64,000 nt of DNA from Podospora bellae-mahoneyi. Taxonomy: Eukaryota > Ascomycota > Sordariomycetes > Sordariales > Podosporaceae. Position 1 is the stretch's first letter, and each line of letters opens with the position of its first letter. Shown one piece after another: positions 21,496 through 32,900 of this stretch. A program made the position numbers and the translations under genes. Under the pieces are notes generated by a model. That model did no database searches. It saw only the letters and a program-made list of their open reading frames with translations, and was not told the origin of the DNA. The stretch covers positions 3,534,001-3,598,000 of the forward strand of contig NC_085883.1 in assembly GCF_035222275.1 (NCBI RefSeq), written 5' to 3'.

Positions 21496-21671
21496 CTCTC
21501 CAATGTAGACGGATCAGCCACCTCCCCGTTACACTTCACCCCTACTCCTGAGCCGATATTTCGGTTCAAAGTCTTCCCAGTTCGCTCTCCGTATCGGATC
21601 CTGAAACTGAAACGAAGTGTCCATCTTCCTCATCAGCCCAAGTATCATGCACGAATTCGTATGCATCTCTA

Positions 21672-22980
21672 TCAAACATAGACAAACTTGGCGTCAATAC
21701 CTTGTCGACTAGCCAAGCTCTTGAGCTCCCATCGCATCTGTGCTGACTCGGATCAAGCATCATCGAAGGGAAGATCTTCCGGTGTTTCGGAGTGCCCCAA
21801 ATTGAGGAGAAGCTTTCGGAATTTTGGTTGGGTTTCTGACACTGTTGACAGCCAACGAATAATGATGCGCATGAGGGCTCTCTGGTTCCAGGACATCCCC
21901 GGCCAGTGATCGTATACATCGCCATAGCCCATCAATAGATCTCCCTCCCGGCCCCAAGGTTTCGAGATTGCATGGGAGACAGGTACCCAAGATTTCGGGT
22001 CCTTTGGCAATCTCGGGTGCTTTCAACCCGAACCAAAAACGCGAGTGGAATGACAAGAGTCTTGAGTTGGTCGAAGGTCCGAAGCGCCATTGCACCCACG
22101 ACCTTGGTTGGGACCGGGCCAGTGCCAGGCCATCCGTCCACGCTACCGTTGGAAGCCCCAGTGTTGAGCTCGGTCAACGTATCTCTGACTTGCAGCAGGG
22201 CATTCATCGCGATATTCAGGTCAAAAACAGGCGTGCTGTGCTCAGCCTCCCCTGGCCACTCATCATGAAGGTACGGGTCGAATTCCCATTCACACCAGAG
22301 TGTTTTCAGGCGAGGTGTGGCGGCAAGCAACTCAGGTAGGTGGAGCTCTCTGAATGACCGTATTTTGAGACAGATGATCGGTGATGATGGCGGTGCGACC
22401 GTGGGCCATACCAGATGCGGACTTGGGTTTGCTCCTCTGGTGGGGTTGTCCAGGAAAACCTCGAGGCTTGTCAGCGACGGGAGGAAAAGAATGGGAGGAC
22501 GTCTTCAGTATGCCGCACGTGAGGTTCATCATGGACATGTAGGAGAGTAACGGTCTTGAGATGTTGCGATATCTTTTCGTCGGCTTGGACCAGTTCTGGA
22601 CTGCAGAGCACAGTTTGCACAAGGCTTATGCATACGCTGTCCCTCTCAAAGTTATTGTAGAGGGCAAGATCCGGTCTTGACACCACAGTCCGTAAGAGTA
22701 AGACGGTGCGGGCGGCTTGTCTTCCCCCAAACCTTGCTATCTTTTCCCTGTCATCAAGGCGTATTTTGGCGTACAGATAGGACTGTGCCAGACCAAGCAG
22801 GCGCGGATGGGTGAGGCAGACCGCATGCAAGTCACATCGGTCAAGATAGTCGAGAACCGGATGCAAAATATCGTCGCAGCATTTGAGAAAAGGACTGAAA
22901 GGTGGTGGGGTTATTCGACTCCATAGTATCTTTTCAAGCTTTTGGACAGAAGATGATGGCTTGTAGAACTTAGTCGATAC
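21672..22980 (-). pseudogene. F-box/LRR-type protein pseudogene
   Basis: The minus strand carries an F-box-like start (DDILHPVLDYLDRCDLHAVC, then LTHPRLLGLAQSYLYAKI) in the frame that is open from 22980 and ends near 22471. The sense then continues in another frame as a leucine-rich segment (PSLTSLEVFLDNP, later TPRLKTLWCEWEF) to about 22060, then shifts again to LGTCLPCNLETL and once more to the segment ending near 21753. After an in-frame TGA at about 21753 it closes with QMRWELKSLASR and a stop at 21672. There are thus about three frame changes plus one stop, and no ATG in the F-box frame. Introns cannot explain all the breaks because conserved text is continuous across them. F-box proteins normally pick substrates for SCF ubiquitin ligases. 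Confidence 0.62.
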
Positions 22981-23111
22981 CTACGTGGGTGTGTTTGTCA
23001 CATCAATAGTGGGTCATCCCGATAAGACAAGGTATATTATATGTATGATCTGTCTTGAATTCATGGCGATGAACACGAGGATTCTACATCATATCAACAC
23101 CCCTTCAGACC

Positions 23112-24173
23112 TCAGATAATATTCTTCAGCTCCTGACCTCCCAAGAATTTCCTCAGGTTCTCCACAATCAACTCCTCAGCACCCTGTGGCCGCCCACCAG
23201 CAGCATGTGGCGACAGAATCAAATTCTTGGCACCATACAATTTGTTGCCCTCTGGTAACGGTTCAGTCTCAAACACATCCAACGCCGCTCCCCCAATCTG
23301 TTCCCCTTCCAAAGCCTCGAACAACGCATCCTCGTCAATCGACGTTCCTCTCCCCACATTCACCACCCACGCATGGTTTGGCAAGTACCCCAGCCTCTCC
23401 CTGTTCAAAGCATGTTTCGTCGAGGCATCCCCCGGCAGAATCATCACCAATGCATCCGTCTCTTTCAAGATGTCCTCCAACGACTCCTCACCAAACACCT
23501 CAATCCCATCCCTCACTCCCTTGCTCCTCGCCAGCCCCTTGACAGTCGCGCCCAAAGCCACAAGATGCGGTGTCAGTGACTTGGCAATGTTGCCGAATCC
23601 CCAAATTGTTACTCTGGCATCTTTCAGTGTTCTGAAGGTACCCTTCTCCCGATCTGGCTGCGGACCACCAAGGTGACCAGGCCACTTCCCTTGCAGTTGG
23701 TAATCCCTCATCTCGTAGAACCTTCTCGCGGCATTGAGCAACAAGCCCAGGGCGTGTTCGGCAACCGTCTTGTCGTGCAGCCCAGAGCCGGTGGTGATCT
23801 TGACCCTGGAGGCGTCAAACCCGGCCGAGAGGACGTCATTGGGACCGGCGGCGAGGGACTGGATCCATTTCAGGTCCTTGAGGTTCTTGACCGCATAGGT
23901 GAGATTGTCTTTGGAGTTGGCCCAGGTGACTAGGATCTCGGCGTCATGGTGCTCGGAGGGGAGAGTGGGGGATTTGACATCGTAGGGGTGGAGGGTGAGG
24001 GTGGGGAAGCCGGTTATTTTGGCGGGGTCGAGTACCAAGGAAGTTGGATAGAGGAGCTTCATGTTTGCTGGGGATGAGGGAGAGAAGGCTCTGGTTTTGG
24101 TTGTAGATGCGAGTGATGGTTGGGCAAAGGATTTGAAGATGTAGAAGCTGGGACGAAGAGGCAGCTGGAGCAT
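23112..24173 (-). CDS. D-isomer-specific 2-hydroxyacid dehydrogenase
   Basis: NAD(P)-dependent reductase of 2-keto acids. The frame is open from 24362, but the first 63 codons are unremarkable and reach to the stop of the gene upstream, so the ATG at 24173 (353 residues) is preferred; its first 37 residues are Ser/Arg/Phe-rich like a mitochondrial presequence. A further ATG at 24062 would give a cytosolic 316-residue form. Seen: the Rossmann motif (WGFGNIAKSL), the arginine of VNVGRGTSIDEDAL, the glutamate of DVFETEPLP, and the histidine of SPHAAGG, which together make the Arg-Glu-His catalytic set. It lies 189 bp after the flavin-reductase-like gene on the same strand. Confidence 0.88.
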   Translation of the reverse strand: MLQLPLRPSFYIFKSFAQPSLASTTKTRAFSPSSPANMKLLYPTSLVLDPAKITGFPTLTLHPYDVKSPTLPSEHHDAEILVTWANSKDNLTYAVKNLKDLKWIQSLAAGPNDVLSAGFDASRVKITTGSGLHDKTVAEHALGLLLNAARRFYEMRDYQLQGKWPGHLGGPQPDREKGTFRTLKDARVTIWGFGNIAKSLTPHLVALGATVKGLARSKGVRDGIEVFGEESLEDILKETDALVMILPGDASTKHALNRERLGYLPNHAWVVNVGRGTSIDEDALFEALEGEQIGGAALDVFETEPLPEGNKLYGAKNLILSPHAAGGRPQGAEELIVENLRKFLGGQELKNII

Positions 24174-24362
24174 TAGGTAGACTGAAACTGGAAGTCGATG
24201 ACTGAGCTTCCCAAATGTCGTGAGTGAGGGGTCGATGTTGCCAAACAAATCATTGGCGGCCGTTGCCAGTGGGACGTGTGGAGCTTGCCGGCCGGTGTCG
24301 GAGCCGGAGCGGAGTCGGGATTTCGGCAGTGGAAGCGTTCTGGAATCCGGGGAAAGTGGCAC

Positions 24363-25100
24363 CTACTGTTCGTCAGGAGGTCGGCCCATGCTTTGCTGAG
24401 CCTGCTCCGCGTTGCCCTCCAGCCCCGCCAAAATTGCCTTATCTCCTCCAGGAATGACCATCTCAAAAGTCTTGTCCAAGACCGCATAGTCGTAATAACC
24501 ACACCGCGCGATGGGTTTCGTCTTGCCAATATCCAGCTTCCCCTCTTTCGACAGGGCCCAGTCCGCAATGTGCACCCCTTCGACCTTTCCAATCACCAAG
24601 TCCACACCCCCCATGACCGACGCTCCCGGCAGTCGCAATGTTGAGTGATAACTGCACTCAAATTTGACCGGACTTTCCCTCACCATCGGAACCGGGTTCT
24701 GGACATCACCCGGCAGACAAGAACTAAACTCCTTTTCCAAACCTACGTGCTCAAACTCGTCCACTTCAAAAGGGAGCTGCTGAGCCGAAGCGTTGACCTT
24801 TTCCCTGAGATCCCATGTCGCCAGGTTCCACACAAACTTGGCCGTCGACTCCACGTTGCGCACAGTGTCTTTCTTGAAGCCTTCGGGCGTTTGGTTGGCA
24901 GAAAACATGACATATGGCGGGTCGAAGCTGAGGTTTGTGAACTGACTGAAGGGTGCCAGGTTATGGGTTGGCTGTGTGGATGGGGAGGCCGGCGTGAGAG
25001 GGGAGGTGGTTGATATCCATCCTATAGGTCGAGGCACAACACATGCCTTGAAGGGATCGAAAGGCAGGTTGTGGTGGGTTTTTCCTGGTTGGTAAAACAT
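24363..25100 (-). CDS. Flavin reductase-like (FMN-binding split barrel) protein
   Basis: A single exon of 245 residues. The N-terminal half shows the flavin-reductase-like pattern: RPIGWISTTS near residue 24, then NLAPFSQFTNLSFDPPYVMF around 47-66 and WNLATWDLREKVN near 91-103. The family binds FMN and is often of unknown substrate in fungi. The protein lacks a signal peptide or membrane segment, so it is probably cytosolic. It precedes the 2-hydroxyacid dehydrogenase on the same strand, and both are redox enzymes. A shared pathway is possible but unproven. Confidence 0.85.
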   Translation of the reverse strand: MFYQPGKTHHNLPFDPFKACVVPRPIGWISTTSPLTPASPSTQPTHNLAPFSQFTNLSFDPPYVMFSANQTPEGFKKDTVRNVESTAKFVWNLATWDLREKVNASAQQLPFEVDEFEHVGLEKEFSSCLPGDVQNPVPMVRESPVKFECSYHSTLRLPGASVMGGVDLVIGKVEGVHIADWALSKEGKLDIGKTKPIARCGYYDYAVLDKTFEMVIPGGDKAILAGLEGNAEQAQQSMGRPPDEQ

Positions 25101-26314
25101 GTTGCTACGTAGTTGGGTGGCGCAAGAAAGACTCTGATGATAACTGAAGCTTGGAAATGTCCGGAGTTAGCTAGGTGCTACCGGAAGCTGCACAAAAAGG
25201 CATAGGGTGGGGAAGCGAAAACGATCAGTCCGGCGCACATTTTCCGGGGCCATGTCCACTTTCTCCAATGGAGGGGGAATCATGCTTCAAAGCTGCCCCA
25301 AGGCACCCTCAACTGGAAAATACTGTTTATTCATGCTATATCAATACCAACAACGCCATATCTGTATACCTCCTAGACGCAGTTAGGTAGGTACTGAACC
25401 AAAGCATCCCAGTTTAAGGTACGCAATAAAAACTTCTAGGCCTGGATATTCTCTTCAAAGCTATCTGTGGACTCGAAAGAAGCCTTCATCCAAATGCAAG
25501 ACCACTCGACAGAGCTTGGAATGACGACTGCAGAGGTAGGCGAGCTGATTCGCGATATGCTTGTGTATGGTTGTGGTGCGTCTGAAGAAGTAGAGGAAGA
25601 CTGGTGAGACCAGTTGACAGATGATAGTTACAAAATAAGCCTGAAATCCATGGTGATGTGAACTTTTGGACTTCAGCTTCATTTATGTTCTTCTGAAATG
25701 GGGGTGCTTCTATCCCGGCCTACCCGTGAATAACGCCTTCATACACTTTAAAAGATAATTAACACACCTTTGAGACAGCCAGCATGCCTCGGAAGATTGT
25801 GCATAGGCCCTGAATACCTAATACCTAGTGAACTGACCTATTCTTGTTTGAAAAAATGTAAAATTCACGTTGGAGTGTTTTGTGTGCCTTACCAGGTAGT
25901 TAAGGTACCTACCCACCTAGGTATGATTATTTGGATCAGGGAGCGTTTATACATCCAGCTGTTAGACGGACGCCCATGAGTTATCTACCTTAGGTGCCCA
26001 GGTACCCAGATTGCTGCTACCGAATCCCTAGTGTCTGAAGTTATTTTCGGGTGGTTTCAGCATTCGTCAACTGTTGATCAGAGACGTAAAATCCACGGTG
26101 AACTGCGTAAAGGGGCCATTTGACACTGTAATGGCAGTAGGCCACCTAACCCTGCCTGCCCACCCACCTCAGGGCAGCGCCGCTTTCTCAATGCCAACGA
26201 TAGCCATACCTATCTTCAATCACGAGCATATTACTTTCACCTGCACTCCCGAGAAGCACTCTCAGCTCTTCTTGGCTGCAAGCAAGACAAACCCGCAATC
26301 CACAACCCAAACCT
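25101..26314. other. Long intergenic region
   Basis: About 1.2 kb with no supported gene. It starts with the promoter of the flavin-reductase-like gene. TAGGTAGGTA (25384-25393) and GGTACCTACC plus ACCTAGGTA (25904-25924) match the intergenic motif seen near 20.1 kb. Confidence 0.5.
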
Positions 26315-27259
26315 TTGGTCAGGGGCAGTTGTGCAAGCCAGATCAAACCCTCGTTCATCACCAATGTACGAAAACCAAGATACCTTGAACGGCACTTTTA
26401 CAAATCATCACCACCGCAACAAATGCCCACCGATAGAGCTCTCCGAGTCAAGCTTGCTAAACGCACTGTGGAATCGAAGCATAACCGCGAACCTGAATGG
26501 GATCTCCATGGGGCGACGCATGGTGTAAATACTTGGAAGTTTCAGCCGCCGGCTGGAGAGCTCTAGAGATTCGAATTCCGCTTTTGATATCCGACGCTGG
26601 CCCAATCACTTCTGCTCGAGACATGAAAGTCCTTTTGGGTTTGGAATCACCACCTCCCATTATGAGCGGCACATTGAGCTCCATCTCGAATATATGGGAG
26701 GCTCAAGACGAAAGTGAGGATTCTGGTTGCAGTACGTGCGAGGTACAAGTATGCATGCTTCTTTTGGAAGACATGCAGCTCCTGAAGGACCTCACAGAGC
26801 ACAACAAAGGGGTCTTATGTTGTTTTAATGTTGCCTCAGACAACAGATTGGCAGGCACATCCGAAACCCGAAGTAAAGCAAACACGCAGACTTCTCAAGG
26901 TCGAAAAGGTCTTGAACCAGCCGAATGGCAGCCATCCAGATGGTTCATCCCGCCCTCTTTCTGTCTGGCATGCTGGAAACCACGACACACCAAAGCGGTG
27001 GGAACCACCTCGACGCCATGTTCCTATTCTCATATCCGATGACGGTCCAATTACATCGGCTAAGCAGTTGCGGTCGTGGGTACGCGGGATGGAGTCAAAG
27101 GCCACCACGGTCGAGGTAGTGAAGAAGCGATACCATATTCAGGAGACTGGCGATGAAACTGAGCTTGATAGAGTACAAGTCTGTCTCCTCACCCAAAGAG
27201 ACATGGATAAACTTGGCACCGTCGTTGTATGCAGAGAGACGGTGGACGACGGCGTTTGA
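26315..27259 (+). pseudogene. Coding relic with two tandem copies of one unknown domain
   Basis: Two plus-strand blocks 445 bp apart encode the same short domain. Copy 1 (from about 26575) reads IPLLISDAGPITSARDMKV and copy 2 (from about 27020) reads VPILISDDGPITSAKQLRS. Both are followed some 45-50 residues later by a VQVC-x-L block and a DM-x-x-L. In the core the two DNA copies differ mainly at third codon positions, so they diverged as coding sequence. Each core is preceded by a Trp- and Pro-Pro-containing stretch, but in copy 1 that lies in a different frame (ending near 26566) from its core, and copy 2 is in a different frame from copy 1. Either undetected introns or decay explain this. 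The family is unknown to me. Confidence 0.42.
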
Positions 27260-28273
27260 CTTGATGGCGCGATCTGCCCCTTGGTGATAGTGAAGGGAAG
27301 AGAGGAGGAGGTCGAATAAGTAGCACCAAGGTAAGAAGCGACCTTAAAGCCATGCAGCAGTTCCCGGGGAGTAGTTGTGGTTAATTTGGATGTGATCTGT
27401 GTCCTACCTCTGCGGAAAGTTGTCTTAGTATACCTACCCGCACAAACGAGGTTGGCAGCGAGTATCAGACATGATGGAAATGACGATTCCCAAGAGCAGT
27501 GAAAGGAAAACGGAGGAAGGCGGTTTGCTGCGACCCAGACAGAGCGCGATAGGCTGACATATACTGACTGGAACGCCTTAGATACGGATACGCGTATAGC
27601 ACTTCCGCGCGTCGAAGCATTCAATGGTGCAGGGGGCTGCGCCCCTTTTTATGCCCCTTACCCTCTCAGGTTGAGCACGACACCAAATGAGCTGCGTCCA
27701 AGCAAGCATTCACCATGCGGCTGCATCCGCAATCCAACGTCTGCAGTGGAACTTTTTGCTAGATCCCGAGCTGTCGGTAAACATCAAACCACCGGAAAGG
27801 GATCTCCTTTGATGGACCTACCCGATAAAGTGGTCCCGTACCCTGGTAGCTTACCCACGTCCCTATACGCGTATAGCGGCGGAACATGCCGAGCAGCGAC
27901 ACCACTACTTGAGAGCCGCCCAACCTGGTAATGTCTTGTCGGCTATCGAATCTGCGCCTTGAGGGTGGATATGACGGAGGTTGTTTTGCATTGGATCTGG
28001 GAATACGTGGACACGTAATCCACAGGTTGGTTGGTTTCCTTCCTGCGAAGGCTGCCGAACCCTTGTACGAGTGAGGCATGGACGGAACCTGAGAATATAT
28101 ACGCTGGTCCACTCGACCTGTGTCTTTTCCCTTTTCCCCATATCCAAACAAACCGTTAGCTTTTCAGAGCATCCATCGCCTGTTGTTACCTAGATACCCA
28201 CTCTTCTCAGGTGCCGGACTCGACTCCTCATAGTTCCCATCCAGCTCTCTCTCTCAGCCACTCTACCTGAAGC
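27260..28273. other. Intergenic region upstream of RTA1-like gene
   Basis: About 1 kb. It contains two copies of TACGCGTATAGC (27589-27600 and 27866-27877), the second inside a perfect 14-bp palindrome. The 161-codon minus-strand frame at 27139-27624 is Ser/Thr-rich low-information sequence and is not called. The CT-rich segment at about 28190-28265 is probably 5' UTR of the next gene. Confidence 0.5.
27863..27876. promoter_or_regulatory. 14-bp perfect palindrome with ACGCGT core
   Basis: CTATACGCGTATAG is its own reverse complement. Twelve of its bases overlap a copy of TACGCGTATAGC that also occurs at 27589-27600. ACGCGT is the core bound by MBF/SBF-type (APSES) regulators in fungi. It lies about 400 bp before the RTA1-like ATG. 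Any regulatory role is inference. Confidence 0.35.
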
Positions 28274-29346
28274 ATGGCCGATGCAGGGGAACTTCCAGAG
28301 TACAGACTCTACGACTACGATCCCAACCTACCCGCCAATGTTGTGTTCACCGTCCTGTTTTCGATCGTCACCATCGGTCAGTTCTACTTTTTGATCCGCA
28401 AGCGAACATGGTACTTTCTCGCTTTTGCGATTGCCTGTCTGTGTAAGTGCTTCTTCATCGTACACTTACCACGTTCTCCGGGACATGGTGCCGTTGGTAT
28501 ATGCTAACATACCCAAAGTCGAAGCAGTAGGCTATGCCGCGCGTTGCGTTGCCGTTAAAGAAGCTCCGAACTTCACACTCACCCCGTTCCTGATACAAAC
28601 CCTACTCATCTTGCTCGCCCCAGCGCTGATGGCAGCGTCTATCTACATGGTGCTCGGGAGGTTGATCAGACTTCTAGGCGCACAGGAGTACGCAATTGTG
28701 CGGACAAACTGGCTGACCAAGATATTTGTTGTGGGGGACGTGTTGAGCTTCATGACGCAGAGCGCTGGTATGTTCTGTTGCTGTGGTTTGCTTCCCACCT
28801 GGACTAACGAGTGGGTGATGTGTAGGTGGAGGATTGATGGCCCAAGCCAAGACGCCGGATGCCATGAAGCAAGCTGAAGGGATTGTGCTCGGTGGCCTTG
28901 CGATTCAGATTGTGTTCTTCGGCATGTTCATCGTCACGACGATCATATTCCACAGAAGAATTTTGAAGCGTCCAACCGAGAGAAGCCTCAGGGTGGAAGG
29001 GCCGTGGCGGCAACTGATTCTGGCGCTGTACATCAGCTCGGTCTTGATCATGGTCAGGTCAATTTTCAGGATGATTGAGTTCGGGGCGGGAAAACAAAGC
29101 ATCCTGATGCAAAAGGAAGTTTTCTTGCTGGCCCTGGATGGAGTGCTGATGTTCTTGGTCGGAGTGGTATTTCTATGGAAGTTTCCGGGGGATGTTTTGG
29201 TGGGGTATAAGGAGGTGTGGCAGACGACAGATGAAGAGACGCTGGGGAGTCGCGGAGAGGGGATTCCCATGGTGGCTGGAGGTAAAACCGCATATCAAGG
29301 GGTACGGAGCGGAGAACACGGGAGGTACTCCACCTCAGTCCGGTAA
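28274..29346 (+). CDS. RTA1-like seven-helix membrane protein
   Basis: Member of the fungal RTA1/lipid-translocating-exporter family, plasma-membrane proteins linked to azole, 7-aminocholesterol and long-chain-base resistance. Three exons: 28274-28442, 28519-28767 and 28826-29346. The introns of 76 bp (GTAAGT, GCTAAC branch) and 58 bp (GTATGT) give one frame of 312 residues. Seen: seven hydrophobic segments, the family's EAVGYAAR in helix 2 just after splice 1, and the hallmark DVLSFMTQSAGGGLMAQA spanning splice 2. The C-terminal 50 residues are hydrophilic with a Gly/Glu-rich tail. Confidence 0.92.
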
Positions 29347-29936
29347 AAAGACCGGAAGACACGTGTTGGCAGAGACATTTGTTCGGGCAACGGGACTAGA
29401 AGGACAAGAAGCCTATGGCGTTAGAAGAGAGGTTGGGTTTATCAGTTTTGCATGTTTTTGGTAGAAGAGTCTCTAAATTAGTGTCATGATACCCCGCGGG
29501 AGCATGTGAATCCACAGCTTCCTTCTGGAATAAGTTGCGACAAACTGCCTGAACGAGAGTTGCGGAACGGGAAAGCGGTGAGGTGAAAAGGAGGGGCAGA
29601 CACAGAAAAAAAGGTTTTGGACCCCTCTTTTGCGCGTGCCTGGGTGCCCCGCACTGAAATGCGCCCCACGCTAAGCAATCTCTTATCAGTTCCACCTCCA
29701 CACTGAAAATGGTAGAAAATCTGATTTTTTTTCTCATTCTCGTCGGTGGTGGCCCAGGACATTCCCTCCTCCTTCCCACAAACCCATCATCTCCCTCACT
29801 GCCCACCTTCCCAGGCGGAGACCGTCTCTTGACTTTTCTTTTCATTCCCCTTCCCCTTCGCCCTCCTTCTGTTTGTTGATACCCATTTCCATTGCATTTC
29901 TCTTTCTGTTTTTGTTTGTCATTGCCTGGCTGCACC
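29347..29936 (+). promoter_or_regulatory. Promoter and CT-rich leader of KAP123
   Basis: About 590 bp. The last 180 bp before the ATG are strongly C/T-rich, as is common in the leaders of highly expressed fungal genes. No other gene seen. Confidence 0.5.
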
Positions 29937-32900
29937 ATGGACAAGCAAACGTTGGTGGGCCTCCTCGTGGACTCGCAAGTCCGTAAGTTTCCCTTTCCCG
30001 ATAATCCCCTTCATTTTTTATCTCCTGCTAACCTTTGTGCCCTGACAGCCGATACCCAGAGAGTCAAGGCCGTCACGGCTGAGCTCCAACAAAACTACTT
30101 CAAAGACCCCCAGTCGCTCCTCCTCCTGATCGAGATTGTTGCGACACACGAGGACCCCAATGTTCGGCATCTCGCCTCGGTCCAGGCTGCCCGCCTGGCC
30201 GTCAAGCACTGGGAAAAGGTCGCCGCAGAACAGAAGGGCCAGGTCCGCGAGGCTCTCGTCCAGGCTGTCATGAGAGAGCAGCTCGCCAGAGCCCGCCATG
30301 CTGAGTCGCGTCTCGTCGCCGCCATCGCTGCCCTTGATCTGGAGGATGGCCAGTGGCCCGACCTGGTGCCTTCGCTGCTCAACTTGGGCGCCAATGCCGA
30401 TGTCACACAGCGCGAGATTGGCTCCTTCATCATCATGAGTGTTCTCGAGGAGAACCCAGTCGCGTTTGCCGACGACATGATGAAGTTGCTCGAGCTTTTC
30501 AGCCATACCCTTCGTGACTCGGCCAGCGCAGAGGTTCGCATCAACAGCATGATGTCGGTTGGCGCCATGCTCATGCTCTTCGAGCCTCTCGAGGATGAGG
30601 AGAGCGTCGCCAAGCTCCAGACCCTCATTCCCGCCATGGTGGATGTGCTCAAGGATGCTGTCACGGCCCAGGACGATGAGAAGATAACCAACGCCTTCGA
30701 GGTCTTCCAGCAATTCCTGGCTTATGAGTCCGCGTTACTTGGCAATTATCTCAGGGACCTGGTCCAGTTCATGATCGATCTCGCGGCCAACAAGCAGGCG
30801 GACGATGACGTTCGCTCCCAGGCCATCTCCTTCCTGGTTCAGACTGTTCGCTACCGCCGCATGAAGATCCAAGGCATGAAGGGCATGGGCGAGCAGCTCA
30901 CACAAAAGAGCTTGTTGATCCTCACCGAGATTGACGATGACGAGGATGAGGACGAGATGTCCCCTGCCCGCTCTGCTCTCTCCTTGTTGGACGCACTGTC
31001 GAGTGATCTCCCTCCTCGCCAGGTCATTGTCCCTCTGCTTGATGCGCTTCCACAGATGACCAGCCACGCCGAGCCAGGGTTCAGAAAGGCCGGTGTCCTT
31101 GCCCTCGGCAACGTGGTCGAGGGTTCCCCGGATTTCGTCGCCTCCCAGATCGAGTCCATCATGCCATCTGTCATCGCCCTCCTGAACGATAACGATGTCG
31201 GTGTTCGTCATACGGCCTTGATTGGCCTTGCCCACCTTGCCGACGAGATCGCTGAGGAGCTTATTCCCTTCAACGAGGCTATCATGACCGGTCTAGTCAA
31301 GAACCTTCAGGCTGCCACTGCCGAGACTCAGGACCAGTCTCTTGCCAAGAAGAATATTGAGATCATCCGCTCAGTTTGCGGTGCTCTTGACGCCATGTCT
31401 GACGCCCTCGAATCCGACTTCATGAAGCAATACTCTGGTGAGCTTATTGGCCTCATCGGCGGTCTTATCAACCACGACAATCACAAGGTCAAGATTGCTG
31501 CCTCTGGCGCCCTGGGTGCCATTGCCGAGTCTCTGGGCTCCGACTTCAAGCCTTCTTTCGAGACGATTGTCCGTGCTCTTGCCCCTTACCTCCAGATCAA
31601 GAGCTCCGAGGATGACTTGGCTGTGCGCAGTGGTGTCTTGGATGCCATGGCTCGCATGGCGGTATCCGTCGGTGCCGAGGCTTTCCAACCATATGTGGTG
31701 GACATTATGCAGTCAAGCCACGAGGGACTCCACCTCGATAACACCCGCCTCAGGGAGTCCAGCTTCATTCTCTGGAGCAGCTTGGCCAAGGTCTACGGAA
31801 AGGAGTTTGCGCCCTTCTTGCCTGACGTTTTCCAGGCCCTTTTCAACAGCCTCCAGTTGGAGGAGGAGGAAATGGTCCTCAAGCTGAGTGAGGAAGAGAA
31901 GGGAATTGTCGGCACCGATGACGACATCATCGCCGCTGGTAAGAAGATCAAGATCAAGGATCTCGAGGATGAGGAGAGCTTCATGGAGGAAGACGATGAT
32001 GACGATGAGTGGGACGAGATTGGTGTTTCTCTCGAGGCGCTGGAGAAGGAAGTTGCTCTTGAGATCCTCGGTGACCTGCTCACCCACGCTTGCGGCCCTG
32101 CCGAGATTGCCCAGTACCTCGAGAAGTCGATCGAGATGGTCGCCCCTCTCGCTGAGCACTCGTACGAGGGCTGCCGCAAGTGCGCTATTTCCACCTTGTG
32201 GCGTGCGTATGCGCGTGTCTGGCAGCTCATGGAGCAGGAGACTGGCAGCAGCTGGGAGCCCGGTCTTCCCCTCAAGCAGGCCCCCACCCAAACCATTGTT
32301 AAGCTTGGCGAGATTGTCACCAAGGCCACCAGCGCCATCTGGCAGCAAGAAGCAGACCGGTATGTACTTCCCAGCGTTCACCCTACTTTTCCCTTCCATG
32401 ATGACCACACTACGTTTAACCCAGCTCACTCAGACGCATTTAATGCGGATGCTGAGATGGCGTATTATCTACTCCTGATTCCTTTTCATCACTTCGTCCG
32501 TTTGGCAGTTTTGGTTGCAATCAGAGGCTAACATGTATGAACCAAGGTCTGTTGTTACCGACATCAACCGTAATGTTGCGGCCACTCTCAAGACATGTGG
32601 ACCGGCTATTATTGCCGACAACGTCTTCCTGACCGAGACCATCACTGCCGTTGGTGCCATCATCACTCGCTCCCACCCCTGCCAGCAGGATCTTGGCGAT
32701 GACGACGAGGAGCAGGAGGTGCTGGGTTCATCCGAGTATGACTGGCTTGTTATTGACACGGCCCTTGACGTCGTGATTGGCCTTGCTATTGCCCTCGGCC
32801 CTGACTTCAACGAGCTCTGGAAGATCTTCGAGAAGCCCATCCTCAAGTTCGCCGGTTCCGAGGCCGAGAACATCGAGAGGTCCACCGGCGTCGGCGTCAT

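Noticed and set aside
27139-27624. 161-codon Ser/Thr-rich minus-strand frame
   Set aside because: It is antisense to the coding-like copy 2 of the tandem domain over part of its length, and low-information elsewhere.
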